DNA from: an uncultured Bacilli bacterium
Lineage (GTDB): Bacteria > Bacillota_I > Bacilli_A > RF39 > UBA660
DNA: 59,632 nucleotides
Assembly: GCA_904502155.1 (NCBI GenBank)
Contig: CAJGDV010000001.1
Location: 1 to 59,632, forward strand
Direction: 5' to 3'
The notes under the pieces are model-generated. The model did no database searches. It worked only from the letters and a program-made list of their open reading frames with translations, and was not told the DNA's origin. Position 1 is the stretch's first letter; each line of letters begins with the position of its first letter. Both the position numbers and the translations under genes were made by a program. Positions 33,685 to 42,301 of the stretch are shown here, in pieces.

Positions 33685-34529
33685 AATTTAATAATGTATC
33701 TTTTTCTTATAATGTTAAATCACCATTAGAAAAAGAAGTTTTAAAAGATATTAATATAGAAATTGAAAATGGTAAAATAACAGGTTTAATTGGTAAAAGT
33801 GGTAGTGGTAAAAGTACTATGGTGCAATTAATTAATGCATTAAATTTTCCGACAAAAGGTAATTTAGAAGTTGGTACTTTTATAATAGATTCTAAAAAAA
33901 GAAAAATAAAAAAAGTAAATGACTTAAGAGTTAATATTGGATTAATTTTTCAATTTCCAGAAGAACAATTTTTTAATATGACAGTTTTTGATGAAATATC
34001 TTTTGGAATGAAATATTTTAAATTTAAAACTGCCGATATTGAAAAAAGGGTTGTTAATGCACTTAAAATGGTTGGATTAAATAAAGATTACTTATATAGA
34101 AATCCTTTTACACTTTCAAGTGGAGAAAAAAGAAAAGTTGCAATAGCTTCAATACTAGCATATAATCCTTCAATAATAATTTTAGATGAACCAACAATAG
34201 GTTTGGATAGTATAAGTAAGAAAAAACTTGTAGAACTTATAAGAACGCTTAAAAATAGATATAAGAAAACCATTATTTTAGTAAGTCATGATGTTGATTT
34301 AATACACCAAATATCTGATAAAATCATTGTGATTAATGATGGTAAAGTTGTATTAGATGGTAATAAATATGATGTATTTAAACATGAAGCTGAACTAAAA
34401 AAATATGGAATTAAACTTCCTAAAGCAATTGAGTTTTCTAACTTAGTATATAAAAAAACCGGCAAAAAAATTGGATATCGTGATGATATTAATGATATTT
34501 TAAAGGATGTGTATAGAAATGCTAGATAA
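33675..34529 (+). CDS. ecfA2: Energy-coupling factor transporter ATPase EcfA2
   Basis: 284-residue ABC ATPase with GKSGSGKSTM, FQFPEEQFFNMTVFDEISFG, signature TLSSGEKRKVAIAS (S-S-G in place of S-G-G), LDEPTIGLDS and SHDVD. Forms the A1/A2 heterodimer. It overlaps ecfT by 11 bases. Confidence 0.95.
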   Translation: MEIKFNNVSFSYNVKSPLEKEVLKDINIEIENGKITGLIGKSGSGKSTMVQLINALNFPTKGNLEVGTFIIDSKKRKIKKVNDLRVNIGLIFQFPEEQFFNMTVFDEISFGMKYFKFKTADIEKRVVNALKMVGLNKDYLYRNPFTLSSGEKRKVAIASILAYNPSIIILDEPTIGLDSISKKKLVELIRTLKNRYKKTIILVSHDVDLIHQISDKIIVINDGKVVLDGNKYDVFKHEAELKKYGIKLPKAIEFSNLVYKKTGKKIGYRDDINDILKDVYRNAR

Positions 34530-35271
34530 TGTTGTATTTGGTAGTTATTACCCAATAGATTCAAAGGTTCATACTATGAATCCTATATCTAAAATTATAT
34601 GTACTTTATTATTTGTATTTATGATTTTTTTATCAAACGATATCAAAATTGTTAGTCTTGTGTTTATATTATCTATTTTATTATGTGAAATGGCACATAT
34701 ACCAAAAAGGATATATGGAAAAACAATTAAAAGTTTAAAAGTTATAATTTTATTTGTTATATTAATTTATTATTTTACAGGTTTAGGTATTGATAATATT
34801 TTAATGACAATAATGAGATTAATTGGCATTGTTTTATATACAACTGTTATTACATTAACTACACCACCAACAGAAATTACATATGGACTTCAAAAAGTAT
34901 TTTCACCATTAAATTTAATTGGATTACCAGTTAATAAAATCTCACTTTCTATTTCATTAGCATTAAGATTTATTCCAACAATTATTGATCAAGGAAATAA
35001 AATTTTAAAATCTCAAGCCAGTCGTGGAGTTGATTATAGTAACTCAAATATAATTGGAAAATTTACTGCTCTTAAGTCTATGCTTATTCCAATGTTTATT
35101 TTAACTATTAGAAGAGCTGATACTCTTGCTGAATCAATGCAAATTAGAATGTATAATATTAATGCTAAAAGAACAAATTATAGACTTAATAAATGGGGTA
35201 TTTTTGATACATTTTTATTTATGTTACATTTTATTGTATTTGGTCTTATGATTACAAGGATGGTGATTTAA
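34519..35271 (+). CDS. ecfT: Energy-coupling factor transmembrane protein EcfT
   Basis: 250 residues from ATG 34519 (MLDNVVFGSYYPIDS), preferred over ATG 34507, which lies on the AAAGGA box and adds MCIE. Several membrane helices, the HTMNPISKI start typical of EcfT, and coupling motifs near SQASRGVDY and MQIRMYN that dock on the ATPases. No S-component gene is in the window, so substrates are unknown. Confidence 0.94.
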   Translation: MLDNVVFGSYYPIDSKVHTMNPISKIICTLLFVFMIFLSNDIKIVSLVFILSILLCEMAHIPKRIYGKTIKSLKVIILFVILIYYFTGLGIDNILMTIMRLIGIVLYTTVITLTTPPTEITYGLQKVFSPLNLIGLPVNKISLSISLALRFIPTIIDQGNKILKSQASRGVDYSNSNIIGKFTALKSMLIPMFILTIRRADTLAESMQIRMYNINAKRTNYRLNKWGIFDTFLFMLHFIVFGLMITRMVI

Positions 35272-36006
35272 ATGAAATATTTAATTACATTTTCTTATGA
35301 TGGTTCTAAATATTTTGGTTATCAAAAACAACCAAATAAACCAACTGTTCAACAAGAAATTGAAAATGTATTAACACAATTAAATTCAAATAAACCTGTT
35401 ATTATTAGTGCATCAGGTCGTACTGATAGTGGTGTTCACGCCTTAAACCAAAAAGCACATTTTGTTCTAGATAAAGAATATGATGAAAGTAAATTACAAT
35501 ATTCAATGAATAAAATGTTATCTACAAGTATATATATTAAAAACGTAGAAAAGAAAGAAGATAATTTTCATGCAAGATTTGATGTAAAAAAGAAAAAATA
35601 TACATACAAAATTAATGTTGGAGAATACAACCCTTTAGAATATAATTATATCTTTCAATATAACAAAGAACTTAATATTGAAGAAATGAAAAAAGCAATA
35701 AAATATTTTGAAGGTCTTCATAATTTTAAATCATTTACAAAAATAGATGAAGAAAAAGAAACATATGAGCGTGAAATATTTGAAACTAATATTATAAAAG
35801 AAAAAAATATAATTTCTATTACTTTTGTTGGTACAGGTTTTATGAGATATATGGTTAGAAATATGGTTGGATTATTAGTTGAAATAGGATCAGGTAAAAA
35901 AGATTCTAATTGTGTAAAAGATGTTTTATTAGCTGAAGATAGAACAAAAGCAGGAATAACAATTGATCCTAATGGATTATATTTAGAGGATGTATATTAT
36001 GAATAG
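35272..36006 (+). CDS. truA: tRNA pseudouridine38-40 synthase
   Basis: 244 residues; catalytic Asp in SASGRTDSGVHAL (about 44-56), and the GTGFMRYMVRNMVG segment near 186-199. The ecfA1-ecfA2-ecfT-truA-rplM-rpsI order matches Bacillus, with one extra gene inserted after truA. Confidence 0.96.
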   Translation: MKYLITFSYDGSKYFGYQKQPNKPTVQQEIENVLTQLNSNKPVIISASGRTDSGVHALNQKAHFVLDKEYDESKLQYSMNKMLSTSIYIKNVEKKEDNFHARFDVKKKKYTYKINVGEYNPLEYNYIFQYNKELNIEEMKKAIKYFEGLHNFKSFTKIDEEKETYEREIFETNIIKEKNIISITFVGTGFMRYMVRNMVGLLVEIGSGKKDSNCVKDVLLAEDRTKAGITIDPNGLYLEDVYYE

Positions 36007-36718
36007 AAGAGTATTAATTGTTTTCTTAATTTTGGTATTATCTTTTATATATAGTGCAATATTTATTAATTATTATAAATCAATAAATAATGTTAATAAA
36101 TCATTAAATATTAAAAATGATATTATGACAATTGATAAAATATATAATTTTATTTCTGAAACAAGTTTGGATAAAATTGAATATTTAAAATTTGATTTTA
36201 ATGATATTAAAGAAATTAATAATCAATCTAAGCTAAATTTAGCATTTTATCACTTAAATAAAAATTTAGATTTTAAAAAAGGTGTAAGTTCAAAACTATT
36301 TGAAGAATACTTAACAAAAGTATTTGGACCTAATGTGACAGTTAAACATGAAACTATAAAATTAACCAATAATGATAATGAAATAAAATATGATAACAAA
36401 AATGATATATATATTTCAAATAAGGATATTATAGAAGATGAAATTAACGTTTATAACAAGTTAATAAATTTTGATTATAAAAATAATAAATATTATTTAG
36501 AACAATATAAATTTTATATTAATGATAATAATGTATTTAAATCATATGGAGATTATGTTAGTAACGTTGATGTTTTAATGACTGTAAAAAATACTGATAA
36601 TTTAGAAAATGAAATCAATAAAAATATATCTAAATTTGAAAAAGATTTATATATTTATACATATGTTTTCTCTAAAAAAAATGGCAATATAATTTTAGAA
36701 AAATATTACAAAAATTAA
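35999..36718 (+). CDS. Small membrane-anchored protein of unknown function
   Basis: 239 residues from ATG 35999, which has GAGGA at 35986-35990; an upstream ATG at 35990 overlaps that box. One N-terminal hydrophobic helix (about 5-25) then a polar Asn/Lys/Asp-rich exterior without cysteines. No family recognised. It overlaps truA by eight bases, so it is cotranscribed with the ECF and truA genes, and is an insertion relative to the Bacillus order. Confidence 0.75.
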   Translation: MNRRVLIVFLILVLSFIYSAIFINYYKSINNVNKSLNIKNDIMTIDKIYNFISETSLDKIEYLKFDFNDIKEINNQSKLNLAFYHLNKNLDFKKGVSSKLFEEYLTKVFGPNVTVKHETIKLTNNDNEIKYDNKNDIYISNKDIIEDEINVYNKLINFDYKNNKYYLEQYKFYINDNNVFKSYGDYVSNVDVLMTVKNTDNLENEINKNISKFEKDLYIYTYVFSKKNGNIILEKYYKN

Positions 36719-36752
36719 ATTAATGTTTTTTTTGAAAAAAGTATTGTTTTAC

Positions 36753-36781
36753 TTGACTTTTATTGCATTTTTTAGTAATAT
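36753..36781 (+). promoter_or_regulatory. Promoter of rplM-rpsI
   Basis: TTGACT (36753-36758), 17 bases, TAATAT (36776-36781). Confidence 0.65.
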
Positions 36782-36789
36782 TTTAGTTG

Positions 36790-36868
36790 GTACATTTTAT
36801 AAATCCCAATTTAGTTAGATCTGGGAAATCTAGCTTAAATTAATTTAAATTAAGGAAGGGAAAAAAAT
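36790..36868 (+). promoter_or_regulatory. Structured leader of rplM (L13-leader-like)
   Basis: TCCCA (36804-36808) can pair with TGGGA (36822-36826), while the overlapping GTTAGAT and ATCTAGC segments (about 36813-36835) offer an alternative stem. A structured L13 leader is known upstream of rplM-rpsI in Firmicutes; the position and stem layout fit, but identity to that family was not tested by covariance. Confidence 0.5.
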
Positions 36869-37303
36869 ATGAAAAATACTTACATGCAAAAAAAAGAAGA
36901 AGTAGTACGTAACTGGTATGTAGTAGATGCTGAAGGATTAACTTTAGGTCGTTTAGCTACTAAAGTTGCACATGTATTACGTGGTAAGCATAAAGTTACT
37001 TACACTCCACATGTTGATTGCGGAGATTTTGTAATCGTAGTTAATGCTGACAAAGTAGTTCTTACTGGTGACAAACTAGATAAGAAAGTTTACTATGATC
37101 ACAGTGGATACACTGGTGGTTTAAGAGAAAGAACAGCTCGTGTTATGAAAGAACAATATCCTGTTGAAATGGTTGAAAGAGCCGTTAAAGGAATGTTACC
37201 TAATGGAAGATTAGGACGTCAAATGTATAAAAAATTATTTGTATATGCTGGAGAAACTCATCCACATGCAGCTCAACAACCAGTTGAGTTAAAAGTTAAA
37301 TAA
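36869..37303 (+). CDS. rplM: 50S ribosomal protein uL13
   Basis: 144 residues; NWYVVDAEGLTLGRLATKVA and VKGMLPNGRLGRQMYKKL are diagnostic. AAGGAAGGG precedes the start. Confidence 0.98.
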   Translation: MKNTYMQKKEEVVRNWYVVDAEGLTLGRLATKVAHVLRGKHKVTYTPHVDCGDFVIVVNADKVVLTGDKLDKKVYYDHSGYTGGLRERTARVMKEQYPVEMVERAVKGMLPNGRLGRQMYKKLFVYAGETHPHAAQQPVELKVK

Positions 37304-37316
37304 GGAGGTTTAATCT

Positions 37317-37727
37317 ATGAGTAAAGTATTTATTGGAACAGGAAGAAGAAAATCTTCTATCGCTCAAGTTAAAATGGTTCCAGGAACTGGAAAAATTACT
37401 GTAAACGGTAGAGATGTTAGAGATTTCTTCCCATATGAAACTAATGTTATGGATTTAAAACAACCTTTAGTTGCTACAAATAATGAAGAAACATTTGATA
37501 TTGAAGTAAAAGTTAATGGTGGAGGATTTACTGGACAAACTGGTGCAATCCGTTTAGGTATTGCTAGAGCTTTATGTGAATACGACAAAGCTAATGTTGA
37601 AAATGAAGATAGCTATAGAAAAACTTTAAAAAGAGCTGGATTCGTTACAAGAGATGCTAGAAGTAAAGAACGTAAAAAACCAGGTTTAAAAGCAGCACGT
37701 CGTGCACCACAATTCTCAAAACGTTAA
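37317..37727 (+). CDS. rpsI: 30S ribosomal protein uS9
   Basis: 136 residues; GTGRRKSSIAQVKMVPGTGKITVNG at the start and the C-terminal KKPGLKAARRAPQFSKR whose Arg tip contacts P-site tRNA. Confidence 0.98.
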   Translation: MSKVFIGTGRRKSSIAQVKMVPGTGKITVNGRDVRDFFPYETNVMDLKQPLVATNNEETFDIEVKVNGGGFTGQTGAIRLGIARALCEYDKANVENEDSYRKTLKRAGFVTRDARSKERKKPGLKAARRAPQFSKR

Positions 37728-37747
37728 GATTCTTTCAAATATGTCTG

Positions 37748-37778
37748 GAAGTATAATCATCGATTATACTTCTTTTTC
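37748..37778 (+). terminator. Intrinsic terminator after rpsI
   Basis: GAAGTATAATC (37748-37758), loop ATC, GATTATACTTC (37762-37772) then TTTTT. The mgtC ribosome binding site follows within 20 bases and no separate promoter is visible, so some read-through into mgtC is likely. Confidence 0.85.
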
Positions 37779-37796
37779 TATGTTAGGAGGTTTAAA

Positions 37797-38501
37797 ATGT
37801 CATACACTACATTCTTAATAAGAATAGCAATTTGTTTTATTTTAAGTTTTTTTATTGGTTTAGAGAGATTATCTGGAAGACATGCAACAGGATTAAGAAC
37901 AAACGTATTAGTATGTATAGGAGCATTTTTGTTTTCTTCATATGCATTCAGTGTTGATGCAACTGATAAAACTAGAATGGCTGCTCAAGTTGTTTCTGGA
38001 ATTGGTTTTCTAGGTGCTGGAGTAATAATGAAAGACGGCACAAATATTAAAGGATTAACTACCGCTGCAACTTTATGGTGTAATGCTGCCATAGGTATTT
38101 TATGTTCTGCTGGTTTATTAAAAGAAGCAATTACAGGATGCATATTTATTCTGTTCTCTAATATATTTTTGAAATATTTAAATTATAAAATATCTAACAA
38201 TTACAATCAAAAAGAAACATATGTATTTAAAATTCGATGTGAACAAGAAAGAGAAAATAAAATTAGAAATCAAATAACAAAAGCAACAAAAAATGAAAAT
38301 ATAAAATTGACAAATATTGAAGTAAAAACATTAGAAAATGGGAATTCAAAAATTTATGCAACAATATCATCTAATCTTGATTTTAATTATTTAATAGATA
38401 AATTAATGAATACTATTGCTAGTGAGAAAGGTATTTTATCAGTTGGATGGAATAAACTGGATAAATTAGATGATGACACGGAAGATATCAACGAAATATA
38501 A
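37797..38501 (+). CDS. MgtC/SapB family membrane protein
   Basis: 234 residues with four or five N-terminal membrane helices carrying ERLSGRHATGLRTNVLVCIGAF and GIGFLGAGVIMKDG, then GLTTAATLWCNAAIG, the MgtC signature. A C-terminal cytoplasmic ACT-like domain (about 145-220) follows. Members help growth at low magnesium or act in membrane-potential control; the exact role here is not known. Confidence 0.92.
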   Translation: MSYTTFLIRIAICFILSFFIGLERLSGRHATGLRTNVLVCIGAFLFSSYAFSVDATDKTRMAAQVVSGIGFLGAGVIMKDGTNIKGLTTAATLWCNAAIGILCSAGLLKEAITGCIFILFSNIFLKYLNYKISNNYNQKETYVFKIRCEQERENKIRNQITKATKNENIKLTNIEVKTLENGNSKIYATISSNLDFNYLIDKLMNTIASEKGILSVGWNKLDKLDDDTEDINEI

Positions 38502-38537
38502 ATTTTATGCTATAATATAAAAAAAAGGAGTAATTAT

Positions 38538-39407
38538 ATGAGAGTAAGTAATGAATGGAAAGACTATGAATGTATTGATGCTGGAAACGGCGAAAAATTA
38601 GAAAGATGGGGAGACGTTATTTTTAGAAGACCAGATCCTCAAGCAATGTGGAATGTTAATTATAATGAAAACTGGAAAAATGTAGATGGACATTATTTTA
38701 GAAGTGTAAAAGGTGGCGGAGAATGGAAATTTAACAAAAAATTAAAAGACCACTGGACAATTGATTATAAACATTTAACATTTAAGGTTAGTCCTACAAA
38801 TTTTAAACATACAGGATTATTTCCAGAGCAAGCTACTAATTGGGACTTTATGATGGATATAATAAAAAAACAAGATAAAAAAATTAAAGTTTTAAATTTA
38901 TTTGCATATACTGGTGGTGCTACAATGGCATGTTCATCAGCAGGAGCAGATGTAGTACATGTTGATGCTTCAAAAGGTATGACTGAATGGGCTAAAGAAA
39001 ATATGAGATTATCAGGATTAGAAAATAATTTTATTAGATTTATTGTAGATGATTGTTTAAAATTTGTTGAAAGAGAATATAGACGTGGAAACAAATATGA
39101 TGCTATTGTAATGGATCCTCCAAGTTATGGTAGAGGACCAAATGGCGAAGTATGGAAATTTGAAGAGAGTTTATATAAATTAATAGATGCATGTATGAAA
39201 ATATTAAGTGATGAACCTGTTTTCTTCTTAGTAAATTCATATACTACAGGAATTTCAAGTATAGTTTTAGAAAACATTTTAAAAACTACAATGTTAAAAA
39301 AATATCCTGAAGGTGTTGTAGATGCTGGTGATGTAGGGTTACCTATTACAAGAGATAATTTAGTTCTTCCATGTGGTATTTATGGAAGATGGAGTAAAAA
39401 TGATTAA
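38538..39407 (+). CDS. Class I SAM-dependent methyltransferase (RlmI/RlmK-like)
   Basis: 289 residues. SAM-binding LNLFAYTGGATMACSSAGA (about 119-137), DASKGMTEWAKENM, and the catalytic VMDPPSYGRGPNGEVW motif of the DPP[SF]Y type group it with the rRNA cytosine-methyltransferase-like family. No PUA domain at the N-terminus, so the substrate may differ from RlmI. An extended -10 (TGCTATAAT, 38508-38516) lies upstream. The end overlaps the pseudouridine synthase by eight bases. Confidence 0.88.
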   Translation: MRVSNEWKDYECIDAGNGEKLERWGDVIFRRPDPQAMWNVNYNENWKNVDGHYFRSVKGGGEWKFNKKLKDHWTIDYKHLTFKVSPTNFKHTGLFPEQATNWDFMMDIIKKQDKKIKVLNLFAYTGGATMACSSAGADVVHVDASKGMTEWAKENMRLSGLENNFIRFIVDDCLKFVEREYRRGNKYDAIVMDPPSYGRGPNGEVWKFEESLYKLIDACMKILSDEPVFFLVNSYTTGISSIVLENILKTTMLKKYPEGVVDAGDVGLPITRDNLVLPCGIYGRWSKND

Positions 39408-40044
39408 TATTTTGTATGAAGATAATCATATTATAGTAGTTGAAAAAAAACCAAATATCCCTGTTTGTGAAGATGAAAGTAAAGATAAAGACTTATTAAA
39501 TATGATTAAAGATTATATAAAAGAAAAATATAATAAACCTGGAAATGTTTATTTAGGATTAGTTCATAGATTAGATAGACCAGTTGGTGGCATTATGGTT
39601 TTTGCAAAAACAAGCAAGGCTGCTAGTAGATTAAGTGAACAAGTTAGAACACATAAACTTAATAAGGTTTATTATGCCGTTGTTGATGGTGATGTAAAGA
39701 ATGAAGATCGATTAGTTGATAAATTATTAAAAGATCATAAAACAAATATTACAAAAGTATCAAAAGATGGAAAAGAATCAATATTAGAGTATAAAAAAAT
39801 TGGATATAAAGATAATTTTAGTTTGATAAAAATTAATCTTATTACTGGTAGATCTCATCAAATAAGAGTACAATTTAGTAGTAGGAATCATGCTTTATAT
39901 GGTGATCAAAAATATAATAAAAATACCAAAAAAGATAATATTGCTTTATTTGCAAAGCAATTATCATTTTACCATCCTACTACAAAAGAATTTTTAACTT
40001 TTGAACTAGATTTACCTAATAGATACCCATTTAATATTTTTTAA
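39400..40044 (+). CDS. RluA family pseudouridine synthase
   Basis: 214 residues from ATG 39400, preceded by GGAG (39391-39394); an open frame extends upstream to ATG 39373. The catalytic HRLDRPVGGIMVFAKTSKAA motif is near residues 55-74, and GRSHQIRVQFS marks the RluA group. No S4 domain. Target could be 23S rRNA or tRNA. Confidence 0.9.
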   Translation: MINILYEDNHIIVVEKKPNIPVCEDESKDKDLLNMIKDYIKEKYNKPGNVYLGLVHRLDRPVGGIMVFAKTSKAASRLSEQVRTHKLNKVYYAVVDGDVKNEDRLVDKLLKDHKTNITKVSKDGKESILEYKKIGYKDNFSLIKINLITGRSHQIRVQFSSRNHALYGDQKYNKNTKKDNIALFAKQLSFYHPTTKEFLTFELDLPNRYPFNIF

Positions 40045-40098
40045 AAAATATATTGCGTAAGATAAAAAAATATGTTAATATTATTTTGGGTGTATACT

Positions 40099-40185
40099 AT
40101 GAAAAAGGAATTAACAAAAACAAAATTTAGTAATAACTTAAATAATGTTTTTGTTGTTCCTTTTTTAGTCCCTCATTTTCACTAA
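40099..40185 (+). CDS. Putative leader peptide of the uracil permease attenuator
   Basis: 28-codon ORF (MKKELTKTKFSNNLNNVFVV and then PFLVPHFH) upstream of the permease. Its stop codon (40183-40185) lies inside the left arm of the terminator at 40180-40213, and the codons before it are very U-rich (a GTTTTTGTTGTTCCTTTTTTAG tract around 40147-40168). That layout resembles the E. coli pyrBI leader, where slow transcription of a U-rich stretch at low UTP lets the ribosome catch RNA polymerase and block the terminator. A GGGTG lies ten bases before the ATG. Translation is unproven. Confidence 0.5.
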   Translation: MKKELTKTKFSNNLNNVFVVPFLVPHFH

Positions 40186-40213
40186 AATTTTTGTAATTTT
40201 AGTGTTTTTTTTT
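40180..40213 (+). terminator. Attenuator-type terminator before the uracil permease
   Basis: CACTAAAAT (40180-40188), loop TTTTGTA, ATTTTAGTG (40196-40204) and nine T. It lies 21 bases before the permease start and overlaps the end of the leader ORF. An upstream TTTAGT (40126-40131) could pair with ACTAAA (40181-40186) as a weak antiterminator. It could also simply end the rlu transcript, with the permease started elsewhere, but no promoter is visible between it and the permease. Confidence 0.8.
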
Positions 40214-40234
40214 GAAGTTAGGAGGAGAGATTTT

Positions 40235-41518
40235 ATGAAAAAGAAAAATGGTCTAATATTAGACGTCGATGAAAAACCATCTATGGGTAAATGGATAGTT
40301 TTATCATTACAGCATGTATTTGCAATGTTTGGGGCAACTATTTTAGTGCCTATATTAGTTAACAATGCAGCAGGCGAAGAAGTTTTATCAATTCCTGTTA
40401 CATTAGTAGCATCAGGAATTGGAACACTACTATATCAATTATGTACAAAAAGTAAATCACCAGTTTATTTAGGAAGTTCATTTGCCTTTATTACACCTAT
40501 GATTCTTGCTTTTGCAAAAGGTGGAAAGGGAGGCGTTTTTACAGGTATAATGGCAGTTGGTTTAGCTTATATTCTAATTGCTTTAATTATAAAAATTGTA
40601 GGAACAAAATGGCTTGAAAAATTATTACCACCTATTATTATAGGACCTATGATTATGATTATAGGGTTAGGTTTAGCACCTACTGCAATTAGTAGTATTG
40701 GAATTGAAGCAGGGGCAAAATTTGTATGGCAAAATGTTCTAGTTGCATTAATTACATTTTTAACAACAGCTTTTGTTGCAACAAGAGCAAAAGGCTTTTT
40801 TAAGGTTATTCCATTTTTAATTGGAATTGTTGCAGGATATGTTTCATCATGTGTATTAGGTCTTGTTGACTTTACACCAATTAAAGAAGCATCATTCTTT
40901 AGTATTCCAGCATTTCAATTTCCATTCGTAAATTATGATTTGGATTTTAGTTCATTAGTTATTATGGTTCCTATTGTTTTAGTAACAATATCTGAACATA
41001 TTGGGGATCACACTGTACTAGGTACTATTATTGGAAAAGATTTAATTAAAGACCCAGGATTAGCGAGAACATTATTAGGTGATGGGTTAGCAACATTTGT
41101 AGCTGGTTTTATTGGTGGACCTTCAAATACTACATATGGTGAAAATACATCTGTTGTTGGAATGAGTAAAATAGCATCAATATGGGTTTTACGTTTAGCT
41201 GCTATATTTGCAATTATATTAGCATTCCTTGGTAAATTCACTGCATTAGCTAGTACTATACCTAATCCAGTTTTAGGAGGAGTATCATTACTTCTTTATG
41301 GATTTATATCTGTTAATGGATTAAAAGTTTTAGTAGAAAATCAAGTTGATTTTAGTAAAAATAAAAACGTAATTGTTTCTGCCGCTATGCTTGTAATAGG
41401 TCTTGGAGGAGCAACAATATCAATTAGTAGCGGTGACTTTTCATTATCAATTAGTGGAATGGCTTTAGCTGCAATTGTTGGTATAGTATTAAATTTAGTT
41501 TTAAAAGAAGATAATTAA
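40235..41518 (+). CDS. uraA: Uracil permease, NCS2 (UraA) family
   Basis: 427 residues with about 14 membrane segments. VTISEHIGDHTVLGTIIGKDL and the NTTYGENTSVVGMSKIAS motif match UraA (Glu and NxTTYGEN uracil contacts) better than the xanthine branch, which usually has a different residue pattern; FIGGPSNTTYGEN is the key stretch. ATG 40235 follows GGAGGAG (40221-40227); an upstream in-frame ATG at 40202 lies in the terminator. Control by the preceding leader and terminator would link uptake to pyrimidine supply. Confidence 0.9.
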   Translation: MKKKNGLILDVDEKPSMGKWIVLSLQHVFAMFGATILVPILVNNAAGEEVLSIPVTLVASGIGTLLYQLCTKSKSPVYLGSSFAFITPMILAFAKGGKGGVFTGIMAVGLAYILIALIIKIVGTKWLEKLLPPIIIGPMIMIIGLGLAPTAISSIGIEAGAKFVWQNVLVALITFLTTAFVATRAKGFFKVIPFLIGIVAGYVSSCVLGLVDFTPIKEASFFSIPAFQFPFVNYDLDFSSLVIMVPIVLVTISEHIGDHTVLGTIIGKDLIKDPGLARTLLGDGLATFVAGFIGGPSNTTYGENTSVVGMSKIASIWVLRLAAIFAIILAFLGKFTALASTIPNPVLGGVSLLLYGFISVNGLKVLVENQVDFSKNKNVIVSAAMLVIGLGGATISISSGDFSLSISGMALAAIVGIVLNLVLKEDN

Positions 41519-41551
41519 AATAAAAAAGACATATATTTAAGTGGTGATATT

Positions 41552-42181
41552 ATGAAACACAAAATATATGTTCTTTTTTTATTCTTTTTTTTTCTAATTA
41601 CAAATGTTAATTCTAAATCGTTGCCATTAAAAGATAAAATAATTGTTTTAGATCCTGGTCATGGTGGTGTTGATAAAGGTGCATCATATTATAATGAAAA
41701 TGAATCTGATTTAGTTCTTAATATATCAACAATACTAAAAGAAGAACTTGAAAAAAAAGGAGCCATCGTTTATCAAACGAGAAAAGGTAATTATGATTTA
41801 TCAAGTCCTAATACTAAAAGAAGAAAAAAAAGTGATTTTGATAATAGAATTAAGTTTATTAATGAAATTAATCCGACATTAATAATCTCAATACATTTAA
41901 ATGCCAGCAATAATAATAATTATAATGGAATTCAGATATTTTATAAAAATAATAATGAATTAGCACAATCTATTTCAAATGCCTTAAATTTAAGAAGAAA
42001 ACCAGTTAAAAGAAATAATATATATTTATTAAATAATCTAAAATATGATGCTTTTCTAATAGAATGGGGTTTCATTTCAAATTATAATGATCTAAGAAAA
42101 ATTAAGGATAAAAACAATATTAGACAAACATCATTAAAACTAATAAATGGTTTATTAAAATTTTATAATGTTTCAACTTGA
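41552..42181 (+). CDS. N-acetylmuramoyl-L-alanine amidase, CwlD-like (Amidase_3)
   Basis: 209 residues: N-terminal signal or anchor (about 4-21), then IIVLDPGHGGVDKGA (zinc His), NESDLVLNIS (zinc Glu), SIHLNAS (zinc His) and the catalytic Glu in LIEWGFISN. Cleaves the bond between MurNAc and the peptide stem. CwlD in Bacillus acts in spore cortex; no other sporulation gene is seen here, so a vegetative role is possible. Ends with TGA, which supports use of TGA as a stop. Confidence 0.93.
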   Translation: MKHKIYVLFLFFFFLITNVNSKSLPLKDKIIVLDPGHGGVDKGASYYNENESDLVLNISTILKEELEKKGAIVYQTRKGNYDLSSPNTKRRKKSDFDNRIKFINEINPTLIISIHLNASNNNNYNGIQIFYKNNNELAQSISNALNLRRKPVKRNNIYLLNNLKYDAFLIEWGFISNYNDLRKIKDKNNIRQTSLKLINGLLKFYNVST

Positions 42182-42206
42182 CAAGAATGTATATATATAG
42201 TATATT
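42178..42206 (+). promoter_or_regulatory. Upstream promoter of module 2
   Basis: TTGACA (42178-42183, overlapping the amidase stop), 17 bases, TATATT (42201-42206). The transcript would carry a TAATTTC/GAAATTA hairpin (about 42211-42230). Confidence 0.55.
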
Positions 42207-42240
42207 AATCTAATTTCTTTTTGGAAATTAATATCAAAAG

Positions 42241-42269
42241 TTGTAAATGGACTTTTTATATGTTATAAT
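42241..42269 (+). promoter_or_regulatory. Proximal promoter of module 2
   Basis: TTGTAA (42241-42246), 17 bases, TATAAT (42264-42269) with TG at 42261-42262. Lies 33 bases before the first gene, so module 2 seems to have tandem promoters. Confidence 0.65.
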
Positions 42270-42301
42270 TTATATGATATTTAATAAAATAGGAGGTTTG
42301 T

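Noticed and set aside
40161..40185. PyrR-binding loop before uraA
   Set aside because: Only AGTCC is present; the rest of the PyrR consensus (GAGGCT side) is missing.
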